This document shows positions 36,541 to 44,582 of a DNA stretch of 64,000 nucleotides, piece after piece; position 1 is the first letter of the stretch; every line of letters begins with the position of its first letter. The DNA comes from JACMJL01 sp963791805. Lineage in GTDB: Bacteria > Bacillota > Clostridia > Clostridiales > Clostridiaceae. Location: NCBI GenBank assembly GCA_963791805.1, contig CAWBTU010000006.1:1054001-1118000 (forward strand), read 5' to 3'. Position numbers and translations under genes: made by a program. The notes beneath the pieces are model-generated. The model did not search any database and was not told where the DNA came from. It saw only the letters and a list, made by a program, of their open reading frames with translations.

Positions 36541-36735
36541 CGTTCAAATGATCAGATAAATACTGAAATAGATATCCATATCATAATATTTAGGTCAGAA
36601 TTTATCGAAAAATTTATAAACTTACTGGCCATAACATATTTAACAGCATGTATCTGTAAAAATAAGTATAAAATCGTTTTTTTTAGAAAAAATACATTTC
36701 ATGGTCCAAAAATGACATTTTAAGGTATTGTTCTT

Positions 36736-36762
36736 TTGCTTTTATGGAGAAATTTGTATAAT
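36736..36762 (+). promoter_or_regulatory. Possible promoter of the peptide precursor array
   Basis: TATAAT at 36757 is perfect; TTGCTT at 36736 is 15 bases upstream, short for sigma-A. It is 78 bases before the first precursor. Confidence 0.35.
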
Positions 36763-36839
36763 AATAACTGTTGTTATGCAGTTGATATAAAAAATTCTGC
36801 AAATGACTAAAATACAAAAATATTTTGGGGGTGAAAAAA

Positions 36840-36971
36840 ATGAAATCATTGAACGAAACTTCAACATTATGGTCTGATGTGACTGTTGAAGTTATGGAAC
36901 CTAGAGATGAATATGGCAAGTGCTTTTGTGTATCTGTTCATATCAAGTGTTTTCAAGTTAGTTGCATATAA
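36840..36971 (+). CDS. Cys-rich RiPP precursor peptide, copy 1
   Basis: 43 aa, ATG 7 bases after GGGGGTG. A leader-like acidic N-terminal part (MKSLNETSTLWSDVTVEVME, then PRDEY) is followed by a Cys-rich end starting GKCFCVSVHIKCF and closing QVSCI; cysteines at 28, 30, 37 and 42. It is too short for a usual enzyme, has no signal peptide, and is repeated almost unchanged twice downstream. A SPASM radical SAM enzyme, a PqqD-like/M50 protein and an ABC exporter follow. Predicted substrate of the maturase, probably thioether cross-linked (sacti- or ranthipeptide-like); the chemistry is inferred. Confidence 0.85.
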   Translation: MKSLNETSTLWSDVTVEVMEPRDEYGKCFCVSVHIKCFQVSCI

Positions 36972-36999
36972 TAATTGAAAAATGATTATATGTGTACAA

Positions 37000-37035
37000 G
37001 CAATGAGTCTCATGAAACTTAATTAGATTCATTGC
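37000..37035 (+). other. Hairpin after precursor copy 1
   Basis: 11-bp stem (37000-37010 with 37025-37035) including one G-T pair. Homologous to the hairpins after copies 2 and 3. Confidence 0.65.
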
Positions 37036-37059
37036 ACAAAAATGTTTGGGGGTGAAAAA

Positions 37060-37191
37060 ATGAAATCATTGAACGAAACTTCAACGTTATGGTCTGATGT
37101 GACTGTTGAAGTTATGGAACCTAGAGATGAATACGGCAAGTGCTTTTGTGTATCTGTTCATATCAAGTGTTTTGAAATTAGTTGCGTATAA
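37060..37191 (+). CDS. Cys-rich RiPP precursor peptide, copy 2
   Basis: 43 aa, identical to copy 1 for the first 38 residues; the last five are EISCV instead of QVSCI. All four Cys are kept, as is the GGGGGTGAAAAA site. The changes are limited to the residues around the last Cys, consistent with a constrained leader and a product that tolerates variation at its C-terminal ring. Confidence 0.85.
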   Translation: MKSLNETSTLWSDVTVEVMEPRDEYGKCFCVSVHIKCFEISCV

Positions 37192-37217
37192 TAATTGAAA
37201 AATGACTATATGTGCAA

Positions 37218-37253
37218 GCAATGAATCTCATGAAACTTAATGAGATTCATTGC
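37218..37253 (+). other. Hairpin after precursor copy 2
   Basis: Perfect 14-bp stem (37218-37231 with 37240-37253), 8-base loop GAAACTTA. No T-run, so a stability element or partial attenuator is more likely than a terminator. Confidence 0.7.
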
Positions 37254-37278
37254 ACAAAAATATTTTGGGGGTGAAAAA

Positions 37279-37410
37279 ATGAAATCATTGAACGAAACTT
37301 CAACGTTATGGTCTGATGTGACTGTTGAAGTTATGGAACCTAGAGATGAATACGGCAAATGCTTTTGTGTATCTGTTCATATTAAGTGTTTTGAGATTAA
37401 GTGCTTTTAA
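37279..37410 (+). CDS. Cys-rich RiPP precursor peptide, copy 3
   Basis: 43 aa; last five residues EIKCF. Same leader, same four cysteines and the same GGGGGTG ribosome site. Ser-to-Lys and Val-to-Phe changes around the last Cys make this the most divergent intact copy. It is the nearest intact copy to the maturase gene, about 580 bases upstream of it. Confidence 0.85.
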   Translation: MKSLNETSTLWSDVTVEVMEPRDEYGKCFCVSVHIKCFEIKCF

Positions 37411-37439
37411 TAATTGAAAAATGATTATATGTGTACAAT

Positions 37440-37473
37440 CAGTGAATCTCAGGAAACTTAATGAGATTCACTG
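37440..37473 (+). other. Hairpin after precursor copy 3, with compensatory base changes
   Basis: 12-bp stem (37440-37451 with 37462-37473). Relative to copy 2, one A-T pair in the AATGA/TCATT part is G-C here (AGTGA/TCACT): both partners changed together, so the structure has been conserved. Confidence 0.7.
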
Positions 37474-37499
37474 CACAAAAAATATTTTTGCAGTGAAAA

Positions 37500-37590
37500 A
37501 TGAAATCATTGAACTAAACTTCAACATTAAGGTCTGATGTGCCTGTTGAAGCTATGGAAACAAGATATGAATAAGGTAGAAATGTTGAAT
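37500..37590 (+). pseudogene. Inactivated fourth precursor copy
   Basis: ATGAAATCATTGAAC is conserved but the next codon is TAA; another TAA lies further on, the GGGGG ribosome site has become GCAG, and the Cys codons are lost. A decayed duplicate of the precursor unit. Confidence 0.8.
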
Positions 37591-37986
37591 GAGTATTTTC
37601 GGTATATCATGTTATTTTTAGTAACAATTAAGTTGATATAATGATTGAAGAAAAAAATTTTTCAGTATGTAGAATTTTTAAATGTTTGTAGCGTTCATTT
37701 TGAGTCAAGTTTAGTACGTCGTAAGTGCCATTCAGATTGCTGGGAGTGGTATCTTCAAACAAGAAATACTAAGAAGTAAAGCACTACGGTTTTTCTAACA
37801 TGCAATATTAAAAGAATATTAAAATAGCACCAATACTTTTAATAATAGTACGATAATCGATTTTTGTGAATGCTTAAAAATACAAATTTTATATAAATTA
37901 GAGTATATTAGAATTGTAGTTTCATTTAACATAAATATTATACTTAATTGTAAAAGAACTACAAATTTTATTTAAGGAGAGAGAAT
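37591..37986 (+). promoter_or_regulatory. 396-base leader of the maturase operon with a candidate promoter
   Basis: No gene seen. TTGTAG (37914) and TATTAT (37936) at 16 bases spacing form a possible promoter. An 8-base inverted repeat, TTGTAGTT (37914) and AACTACAA (37957), brackets it and could be an operator. This suggests the modification genes can be transcribed separately from the precursors. Confidence 0.35.
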
Positions 37987-39384
37987 ATGGCTATTTTAAC
38001 AAAATACATTTTAATGTATAGATTAAATGAAAATGAGACTTTAGTTATCAATTCACTAAATAGTGCATTGGATGTAATCGACGATAAAACAAAAGACAAA
38101 ATTGAAAATATGCAAAATGGCATAAAGGATATTAATCTTGAAGAAGATGCAGAACTATATAATCAGTTAAAGAATAGAGGTTATTTATTTGAAAACAAGC
38201 AATTGGAAGAGACAACAATTAACAAGTATAGACTAATACATGAGGAATTAATAAAACGTAGGCTTAGAAATAATTTTACTATTTGCCCAACTATGGGGTG
38301 CAATTTAAGATGCATATACTGTTTCGAGACTAATGATAATCATGTCAATTTTGATGTTATGACAGATAGTCAACTTGATGGAATTTTTAAATGTATATTA
38401 CAAACATTAGAGACCAATAAAGAGAAATATGAAAAAATTAAGAATGATAATCCCCCAACAATTAGTATATTTGGTGGAGAACCTTTACTAAATCAAAATT
38501 ATGATATTATAAATAGAATTCTTGAATTTGCTGACGCAAATAAAATGTATGTAAATATAATTACTAATGGAACCAATATTATAGGTTATAAGGAACTTTT
38601 TGAAAAACATTCAAAGATTCTGCATTTTCAGATTACCATTGATGGTGAAAAAGAAATACATGATACAAGAAGAATTCGTGCAGATGGAAAAGGAACATTT
38701 GATACAATCTGCGAGACCATTGATGTTTTACTTAGTTTAGGCATTAAAGTTGGCATCCGTATTAATGTAGATAAAGCTAATATTAAAGCGCTTAGGGGTC
38801 TTGAATCGGTAATTAAAACTTATGAATGGGATAAGAATCCTTTACTTAGAGTTTTTGCAGCACCTGTACTAGATTTCTGTGGTAAAGGACAAAACATAAT
38901 GACTTCCTCTGAGTTTTTAGACACCTTAATAAAGGAACGTCTATATGGATGTGATGAGGGTTTTATAAATGGTCTTGTATCAGCTACTATTGGATACTTG
39001 GATGTATTTTTTAATACCCGGGATGGCATAAAACCCTGGAAAATGGATTATTGTGATGCTACATCAGGTGCCAATTTGGTTTTTTCTCCTGACGGAATGA
39101 TCACAACTTGTTTATCATTTGCTGGCAAAGGTAAACATCTTATAGGAACATTTGATGAAAATGGGATTAATCTTGACTCAGAAGCTGTGAAAATGTGGAA
39201 TGAGAGAAGCGTATTCAGAATCGAAAAATGCCGTAATTGTAAATATGCATTCCTTTGTGGTGGAGGATGTCCGGTTGCTGCTGTCGAAACAAATAATAAT
39301 ATTGATGATGTAGTTTGTAGTGACATAGAGAATACATTAGAACGATATGTATTTTATAATAAAGATAAGTTGTTAAATCGATAG
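37987..39384 (+). CDS. Radical SAM/SPASM peptide maturase
   Basis: 465 aa, ATG after AAGGAGAG. Residues 1-95 are an N-terminal domain common to RiPP maturases, likely for leader contact. The radical SAM cluster is CNLRCIYC (C105, C109, C112), with FGGEPLLNQNYD and the LHFQITIDGEKEIHD strand. The C-terminal SPASM domain has the seven-Cys pattern: CDATSGANLVFSPDG then TTC, CRNCKYAFLCGGGC and a last VVC, binding two auxiliary [4Fe-4S] clusters. Enzymes of this class install thioether or C-C cross-links in Cys-rich peptides. The three 43-aa peptides just upstream are the obvious substrates. Bond type is not predictable from sequence. Confidence 0.9.
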   Translation: MAILTKYILMYRLNENETLVINSLNSALDVIDDKTKDKIENMQNGIKDINLEEDAELYNQLKNRGYLFENKQLEETTINKYRLIHEELIKRRLRNNFTICPTMGCNLRCIYCFETNDNHVNFDVMTDSQLDGIFKCILQTLETNKEKYEKIKNDNPPTISIFGGEPLLNQNYDIINRILEFADANKMYVNIITNGTNIIGYKELFEKHSKILHFQITIDGEKEIHDTRRIRADGKGTFDTICETIDVLLSLGIKVGIRINVDKANIKALRGLESVIKTYEWDKNPLLRVFAAPVLDFCGKGQNIMTSSEFLDTLIKERLYGCDEGFINGLVSATIGYLDVFFNTRDGIKPWKMDYCDATSGANLVFSPDGMITTCLSFAGKGKHLIGTFDENGINLDSEAVKMWNERSVFRIEKCRNCKYAFLCGGGCPVAAVETNNNIDDVVCSDIENTLERYVFYNKDKLLNR

Positions 39385-39395
39385 GAGCATAAGTT

Positions 39396-40619
39396 GTGGA
39401 TTATGATTATTTAAAACTTAAAAATTACGATTATAGAATAGATTCAGAAGTTGGATCACAGAATATGTATGTGTTGTCTTTTAATGAAAGACAACACATA
39501 AAAGTATCTGAAGTTGCTAAAATAATTATGGATTGTTTTAATGGAAATAAAACAATAAATCAGATTCAGTCAGAGCTTAGCAATAAAAATATAAATTGTG
39601 GTTATGATGATTTGATTAAATTTATTGATGATATTTTGGTGAAGAACTTTATTCTAGAAGGAATGGAAGATAATATTAAAAGAAAAAATAATAGTTATAT
39701 GTGGTGTCATTTTCCTATTACTGATTCTAGAAAATTATTATGGTTATTTAAACTATTGGAGGTATTTTATTTTAAATATGTATATACAATTGTTTTAAGT
39801 CTTATTATACTATGTGGTGGTTTTTCTATATATAATATATTAAATAGTGGAATACAATTAAAGGGTATAAATTCATTAGCGATTATTTTATTAGCATTTT
39901 TATCATTAGTTTTTCATGAATTTGGGCATGTTACTGCAGCATATAAGCAAAAAATCCATGTAGGTGAGATTGGTGTAGGTGTGTATTTATTTAGTCTTGT
40001 ATTTTACGTAGATATGAGTAATACATGGCGATTGGATTCTAAAAGCAGAGTCTTTGTGGATGCGGGAGGAATGTATTTCCAATTGATAACAATTATTCCA
40101 CTTACAATTATTGGTTGGGCTATAGGGGACAATTTCATATATGTTATAAATATTTATATTATATTTTTGACAATTATTAATCTGATACCGTTTATTAAGC
40201 TAGATGGTTACTGGATTGTATGTGATTATCTTGGGTTGGATAATCTGTCGAATAATGCTTTTGGCATTGTGGCAAATACCATGAAAGGCATATTAGAAAA
40301 TGATAAAGATAAAAATCTTTTAAATGCAAAGAGCAAAGAACGAAGAAAAGTATATATTATAAGTGCATTCATTTATACTCTTGCAACATTTTTAATGTTA
40401 ATAGTTGGAATTATTTTAGCGATAAAGCTTCTGCTTAATTTCAATATAGTTATGAACAGTGTATTTGAGGTTTTTAAAGAAATCAAAACTAAAGATATTA
40501 AATCAGCACTTGTGATGTTAAATCAGACTTTTATTTTAATACTTCCACTACTCTGTTTAGGGTATATGGTCATACAGATAGTAGTTAATATTATAAAAAA
40601 AATCACTAGTGTTCAATGA
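39396..40619 (+). CDS. PqqD-like (RRE) and M50 metalloprotease fusion membrane protein
   Basis: 407 aa, GTG start 8 bases after AGGAG and 11 bases after the maturase stop. Residues about 20-95 resemble a PqqD-type RiPP recognition element (MYVLSFNERQHIKVSEVAKI, then IMDCFNG and a YDDLIKFIDDIL helix). About six membrane segments follow, with the M50 zinc site HEFGH (H174, E175, H178) and the third-ligand motif IPFIKLDGYW (D270). Organisation is like YydH and other peptide-maturation M50 proteins. Probable role: bind the leader, cleave it in the membrane and pass the product to the exporter. Inferred from architecture and position. Confidence 0.8.
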   Translation: MDYDYLKLKNYDYRIDSEVGSQNMYVLSFNERQHIKVSEVAKIIMDCFNGNKTINQIQSELSNKNINCGYDDLIKFIDDILVKNFILEGMEDNIKRKNNSYMWCHFPITDSRKLLWLFKLLEVFYFKYVYTIVLSLIILCGGFSIYNILNSGIQLKGINSLAIILLAFLSLVFHEFGHVTAAYKQKIHVGEIGVGVYLFSLVFYVDMSNTWRLDSKSRVFVDAGGMYFQLITIIPLTIIGWAIGDNFIYVINIYIIFLTIINLIPFIKLDGYWIVCDYLGLDNLSNNAFGIVANTMKGILENDKDKNLLNAKSKERRKVYIISAFIYTLATFLMLIVGIILAIKLLLNFNIVMNSVFEVFKEIKTKDIKSALVMLNQTFILILPLLCLGYMVIQIVVNIIKKITSVQ

Positions 40620-40858
40620 TTGGTTCAAATTTCATATTGGCAAAATTTATTTATAAGTTAGATATTTAGTAACTAACCATATAAATACACAAACTAACAC
40701 CTGCCGATACTTTATATCCTTTTTTATAGGATTAATAAAGCATTAAATAATATTTATAACATTTTGACGAGTAGAATGTTTTATTTTAAAAAGTCAACTA
40801 TTAAATTTTGTTAATTGATGAACGCTAGTGAAAAAAATAATAAGAAGAGGTCGAGATT

Positions 40859-41536
40859 ATGATTAAAATAGTAGATATTCATAAAACATTTAACGATGGA
40901 GTAGGAGAAAACAGAATTCTTCAAGGAATTAATTTAACAATCGATGAAAATGAGTTTATTACTATAATGGGACCATCGGGGTGTGGAAAGTCTACTTTGC
41001 TGAATATAATTGCATTGTTAACTGAACCGTCTTCAGGAGATGTATATTTTGATAATAAACTGATAAATTTTAAAAAGGAAAAGGAATTAGAAATACTAAG
41101 AAGGAATAAAATTGGATTAATTTTTCAGAACGCAAATTTGATAAGCTGTTTAACTCCACTTGAAAATATTTTATTAGCTATGAATTCACATGATAGTAGA
41201 AGGGTGAAAAAAAATGCTGTACTTGAGTTACTTGACATGGTGGGAATTGCGGATAAGTATAGATGTAATATAAAATCACTCTCTGGTGGTGAAGCACAGA
41301 GGGTTGCAATAGTACGAGCATTAGTAAATCATCCTCAAGTATTGGTATGTGATGAGCCAACTGGAGCACTTGATATGGAAAATGGTAAAAAGGTTATTGA
41401 ACTGCTGATGGAAACTCGAAAGAAAACCAACTGTTCTTTAGTAATTGTTACACATGATAAGGCAATAGGTGAGCTAGGAGAACGAAAAATTGTGTTAAAT
41501 GGAGGTAAGTTTCTTGGAGTGGATGAATGTATTTAA
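40859..41536 (+). CDS. ABC transporter ATPase (MacB/LolD-like)
   Basis: 225 aa. Walker A GPSGCGKSTLLN, Q-loop LIFQNANLIS, signature LSGGEAQRVAIVRAL, Walker B VLVCDEPTGALD and H-loop VTHDK are all intact. This family pairs with FtsX-like permeases. AAGAGGTCG precedes the ATG; a 240-base gap separates it from the M50 gene, so it may have its own promoter. It overlaps the permease gene by 23 bases. In this context it probably exports the mature peptide or provides self-immunity. Confidence 0.9.
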   Translation: MIKIVDIHKTFNDGVGENRILQGINLTIDENEFITIMGPSGCGKSTLLNIIALLTEPSSGDVYFDNKLINFKKEKELEILRRNKIGLIFQNANLISCLTPLENILLAMNSHDSRRVKKNAVLELLDMVGIADKYRCNIKSLSGGEAQRVAIVRALVNHPQVLVCDEPTGALDMENGKKVIELLMETRKKTNCSLVIVTHDKAIGELGERKIVLNGGKFLGVDECI

Positions 41537-43820
41537 GCTTTATAATTTACGTAAGGTAAAGAGCAACTTAATCTTATACTTGTTTGTTATGCTTTCGGTA
41601 ATAACAGCTGTAAGTATATCATTATCAATTCCGCAGGTTATTTCTGAAACGAATAGACACCTGTCTAGTCAACTTAAAGAATTAAATGGTGCAGATTTAA
41701 AAATTAAAGCACCCTATGACTCAAGTGAATTCAATAAAAAATTAGACACACTTAAAAGTGAAGGAGTGGGGATAAGAAAATCAACTGTATATGCAACTAA
41801 TATTAATAAGGTATTTAGCAGTTTGATTGTTGGTGATTACGGTTTGAAAGATAATGAAATTATATTAAGTAAGACTGTGGCAGATGAATTGAAAATTAAA
41901 AAAAATGATCGGGTGACAATAGGGAGTCGTATCTATAAAGTAAAAGCAATTGAAAATTCGGCACAAGGGGTTGATAGTCAGTCAGAAATGGTTGGATATG
42001 GAAAGGTATCATTATTTAATGCAACAAATGAAATACCATATGCAACATTAATAATGATCGATTGTAAAGAGAGTGATAGTTTAAAAGAAGAATTAAAGAA
42101 AATTGAACCAGGGTACACATATTCAACTATCAGAGATAAGAAGAATGATATACAGGATAAATTAGATTTGAATGCAGCTACACTGAATATTCTTAATACT
42201 ATGAGTTGTATTATGACAATTTTATCAGTAATAAGCAGTATATTTATGATTATAGTGTATCGTCGAAAAGATATTGCGATTCTTAGAATGATCTCAATTA
42301 GAACAAGCTCAATTAAGAAAGCTTTGAGAGCTGAATTTTTTATTATGATTTTTATACCAGTAATCATTGGAAGTGTTGCTAGTGACCCGTTAGCGAGAAT
42401 ATTACTTTCAACAAATGGTATAAATTATTATTTTGACAGTGGATTAGTTGGCATTATCTTATCTGGATTCCTATTATATATTTTTATTTATTTTATATTT
42501 ATAAAAATTGCTACAATTGCAATAGAAGCAGTAAGTCCTTTGCTTGTTATTAGAAATGAAGTTGTTTCATGGAAAAAATCAAAACTTAAAATTGTTATTT
42601 TATCAGTCTTGTTTACAATTATTACTTTAATTGTTTATGGTATTTATTTAGGTAGAGGTTCAGCATTAATAAGTAGCTTAGCAATTATTATTTCTATAAT
42701 GATTTTTTTTGTTATCACAATAGTTTGTATCAAACTATTTTCTTATATACGTTTTAAAACGAAATCATTTTTGTATGGCGTGAAAAGTATCAAGACAAAC
42801 ATATATTCTTTTGTTTTGATAGTATTAAGTTTTACACTAACCATTTGGTTTGTTTTAATTGGGTTTACATTAGAAAAAACAATCCGAGACAGTTATTCTA
42901 CAGGAATTCAGCAAAAGGTTAATTACAATTATTTAATGGTAAGTGACAATTCTGACAAATTAGAGTATGCATTAAAAAAGTCACCTGAGGTTGAGGGATA
43001 TACAAAATTGTACAGATATAGTGGGGTTTTATTGAACAATAAGGATTCACGTAAGTCTATTCAGATGTTTGAAATAAATAAAAATGAATACCAGATTAAA
43101 TACAAGATTCTAGAAGGAGAAAATGTATTTGAGGGTTCTGAAAAAGAGGTGCTTATTTCATCTGAGTTCAGCAAGGAGGTAAATTTAAAATTAGGAGATA
43201 ATCTGAAGATTGGTTCGAATGGAAAAATTGAAGAATACAGAATTAAAGGCATTTATGAAGCTGGTGGAATTAATGCTACTTCTATTTTAAAGCCTACTGA
43301 AAGTAAACCAGAGGGAAGCATAATGTACATACTTAAAGCAGACTCCAGTAAATTCACTGATAATTTGAAGGACGTATTAGTGATGCATATCAGTACAATG
43401 GGGATGTCGATAATGAACAAAGTCAGAGATTTCTTGTCAATTTTCAAATGGTTATGTTTAATATGTATATTTTCTGCAGTACTTTTCAATATAAATATTG
43501 TATACATGAATTTTATTAATGAATATAATGAAACAGTGATAATCCGTGCATTAGGTATAGGAAAAGGGATTTTATATAAATCTCTTGCATTAAAATTTTT
43601 AATTACCATTGTATTAAGTATTCTAATGTCTTTAGGTTTATATAGTATAATGATGAAATTGGTTTTAACAGCTGCATTTAAAGTAAATTTAAACATAGCT
43701 GCAAGTACGATTATATTACCAATAGGATGTGCATTTATCCTTAGCTTAATAATTTTCATGGTACCTTTCAATCTCATTAGGAAGTCAGAGGGATTTGAAG
43801 AATTACGAGAACAAGTATGA
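41514..43820 (+). CDS. FtsX-like ABC permease
   Basis: About 768 aa. TTG at 41514 (seven bases after GGAGGT) is chosen; ATG 41499 and ATG 41523 are alternatives. It begins with a membrane helix (about 20-40, YLFVMLSVITAVSISLSIP), an extracytoplasmic loop, three helices (about 215-345), three more in the middle, a second extracytoplasmic domain (about 460-640) and three C-terminal helices. This is the double MacB/FtsX layout seen in single-polypeptide permeases of peptide exporters and resistance systems. It is the last gene of the peptide cluster. Confidence 0.85.
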   Translation: MEWMNVFKLYNLRKVKSNLILYLFVMLSVITAVSISLSIPQVISETNRHLSSQLKELNGADLKIKAPYDSSEFNKKLDTLKSEGVGIRKSTVYATNINKVFSSLIVGDYGLKDNEIILSKTVADELKIKKNDRVTIGSRIYKVKAIENSAQGVDSQSEMVGYGKVSLFNATNEIPYATLIMIDCKESDSLKEELKKIEPGYTYSTIRDKKNDIQDKLDLNAATLNILNTMSCIMTILSVISSIFMIIVYRRKDIAILRMISIRTSSIKKALRAEFFIMIFIPVIIGSVASDPLARILLSTNGINYYFDSGLVGIILSGFLLYIFIYFIFIKIATIAIEAVSPLLVIRNEVVSWKKSKLKIVILSVLFTIITLIVYGIYLGRGSALISSLAIIISIMIFFVITIVCIKLFSYIRFKTKSFLYGVKSIKTNIYSFVLIVLSFTLTIWFVLIGFTLEKTIRDSYSTGIQQKVNYNYLMVSDNSDKLEYALKKSPEVEGYTKLYRYSGVLLNNKDSRKSIQMFEINKNEYQIKYKILEGENVFEGSEKEVLISSEFSKEVNLKLGDNLKIGSNGKIEEYRIKGIYEAGGINATSILKPTESKPEGSIMYILKADSSKFTDNLKDVLVMHISTMGMSIMNKVRDFLSIFKWLCLICIFSAVLFNINIVYMNFINEYNETVIIRALGIGKGILYKSLALKFLITIVLSILMSLGLYSIMMKLVLTAAFKVNLNIAASTIILPIGCAFILSLIIFMVPFNLIRKSEGFEELREQV

Positions 43821-44001
43821 TATTTCCAATTGCCATGCATTAAAGCTAACTTATAATGATTAACAAGAGATAGTACCATTAAAAAAACTAAAGTGCTTGT
43901 ACAATTAAAGTACTTACAATACCGATAGCAAAGTAATAGTTTTGTTTTTAAACTGAAATTTGCTAATTACTTAAAATTTTATTGAGAAAGAAGGTGAAAA
44001 A

Positions 44002-44211
44002 ATGGAAAAGCGACAATATGTCTGTTGTAAATGTGGGTGTACTGAATATGACCATGATCAATTTCAAGCAACTGGAGGGAATTTTTCGAAATTATTTAAT
44101 GTTCAAAATAAGAAATTTATAACAATTAGCTGTAAAAAATGTGGGTATACAGAATTGTATAGATCTAAAACATCAACTGGTATGAATATTTTAGACTTTT
44201 TACTACATTAA
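44002..44211 (+). CDS. Small zinc-ribbon protein
   Basis: 69 aa; AGAAGGTG before the ATG. Two CxxC knuckles (YVCCKCGCTEYD and ISCKKCGYTELY) enclose a ~30-residue insert with a GGNFSKLFNVQNKKF segment. This is the pattern of the small predicted nucleic-acid-binding Zn-ribbon proteins common in Firmicutes. Function unknown; no link to the upstream cluster other than position. Confidence 0.75.
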   Translation: MEKRQYVCCKCGCTEYDHDQFQATGGNFSKLFNVQNKKFITISCKKCGYTELYRSKTSTGMNILDFLLH

Positions 44212-44582
44212 TCATAGGCGTAGATCTATGTCATGAAAAGCAAATGTACTAGGATAGAATTGCTATAGGAATTGAGTTTTTCATACCTCATAAGAATTAG
44301 AAGAATCTTGTAAAAATATTTGTTTAAGTGGTAAAATTAGTAAATATATTTGATTTAATAAAAGAAAGCAAAAGATTAGGTTTTATAATATGCAAATCAT
44401 TATCCTAAGAGGAAGAAACCAAAACAAACATTATCCTATGACATAGGTATAATGTTTGTTTTCTACTAATGTTACACTATAATTGATAGTACTTTGGGGA
44501 ACTTTTGAGACCTAAGAAGCTTGATAAGTTCTTTCAGTTTCCTAATGTGGAAGTGAATAATTCTAAGATAGATTATTTAAAA
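44212..44582. other. Intergenic region with a long hairpin
   Basis: No gene seen. Arms at 44421-44433 and 44450-44462 (about 13 bp), extended by CCTAT/ATAGG inside, form an 18-bp imperfect stem that may end transcripts from either side. The remainder is AT-rich without recognisable features. Confidence 0.5.

Larger units (their letters stand above)
36820..37590 (+). repeat. Four tandem ~220-bp units carrying the precursor peptide gene and a hairpin
   Basis: Unit starts (ATG positions) are 36840, 37060, 37279 and 37500, i.e. spacings of 220, 219 and 221 bases. Units 1-3 are nearly identical including the GGGGGTGAAAA ribosome site; unit 4 is mutated. This is recent tandem duplication. Confidence 0.9.

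Noticed and set aside
36514..36723. 69-aa open frame between the GNAT terminator and the peptide array
   Set aside because: Starts inside the terminator hairpin, lacks a ribosome site, composition not protein-like.
36820..37590. CRISPR array
   Set aside because: The ~220-bp repeats are whole gene units with coding content, no short palindromic repeats with unique spacers, and no cas genes in the window.
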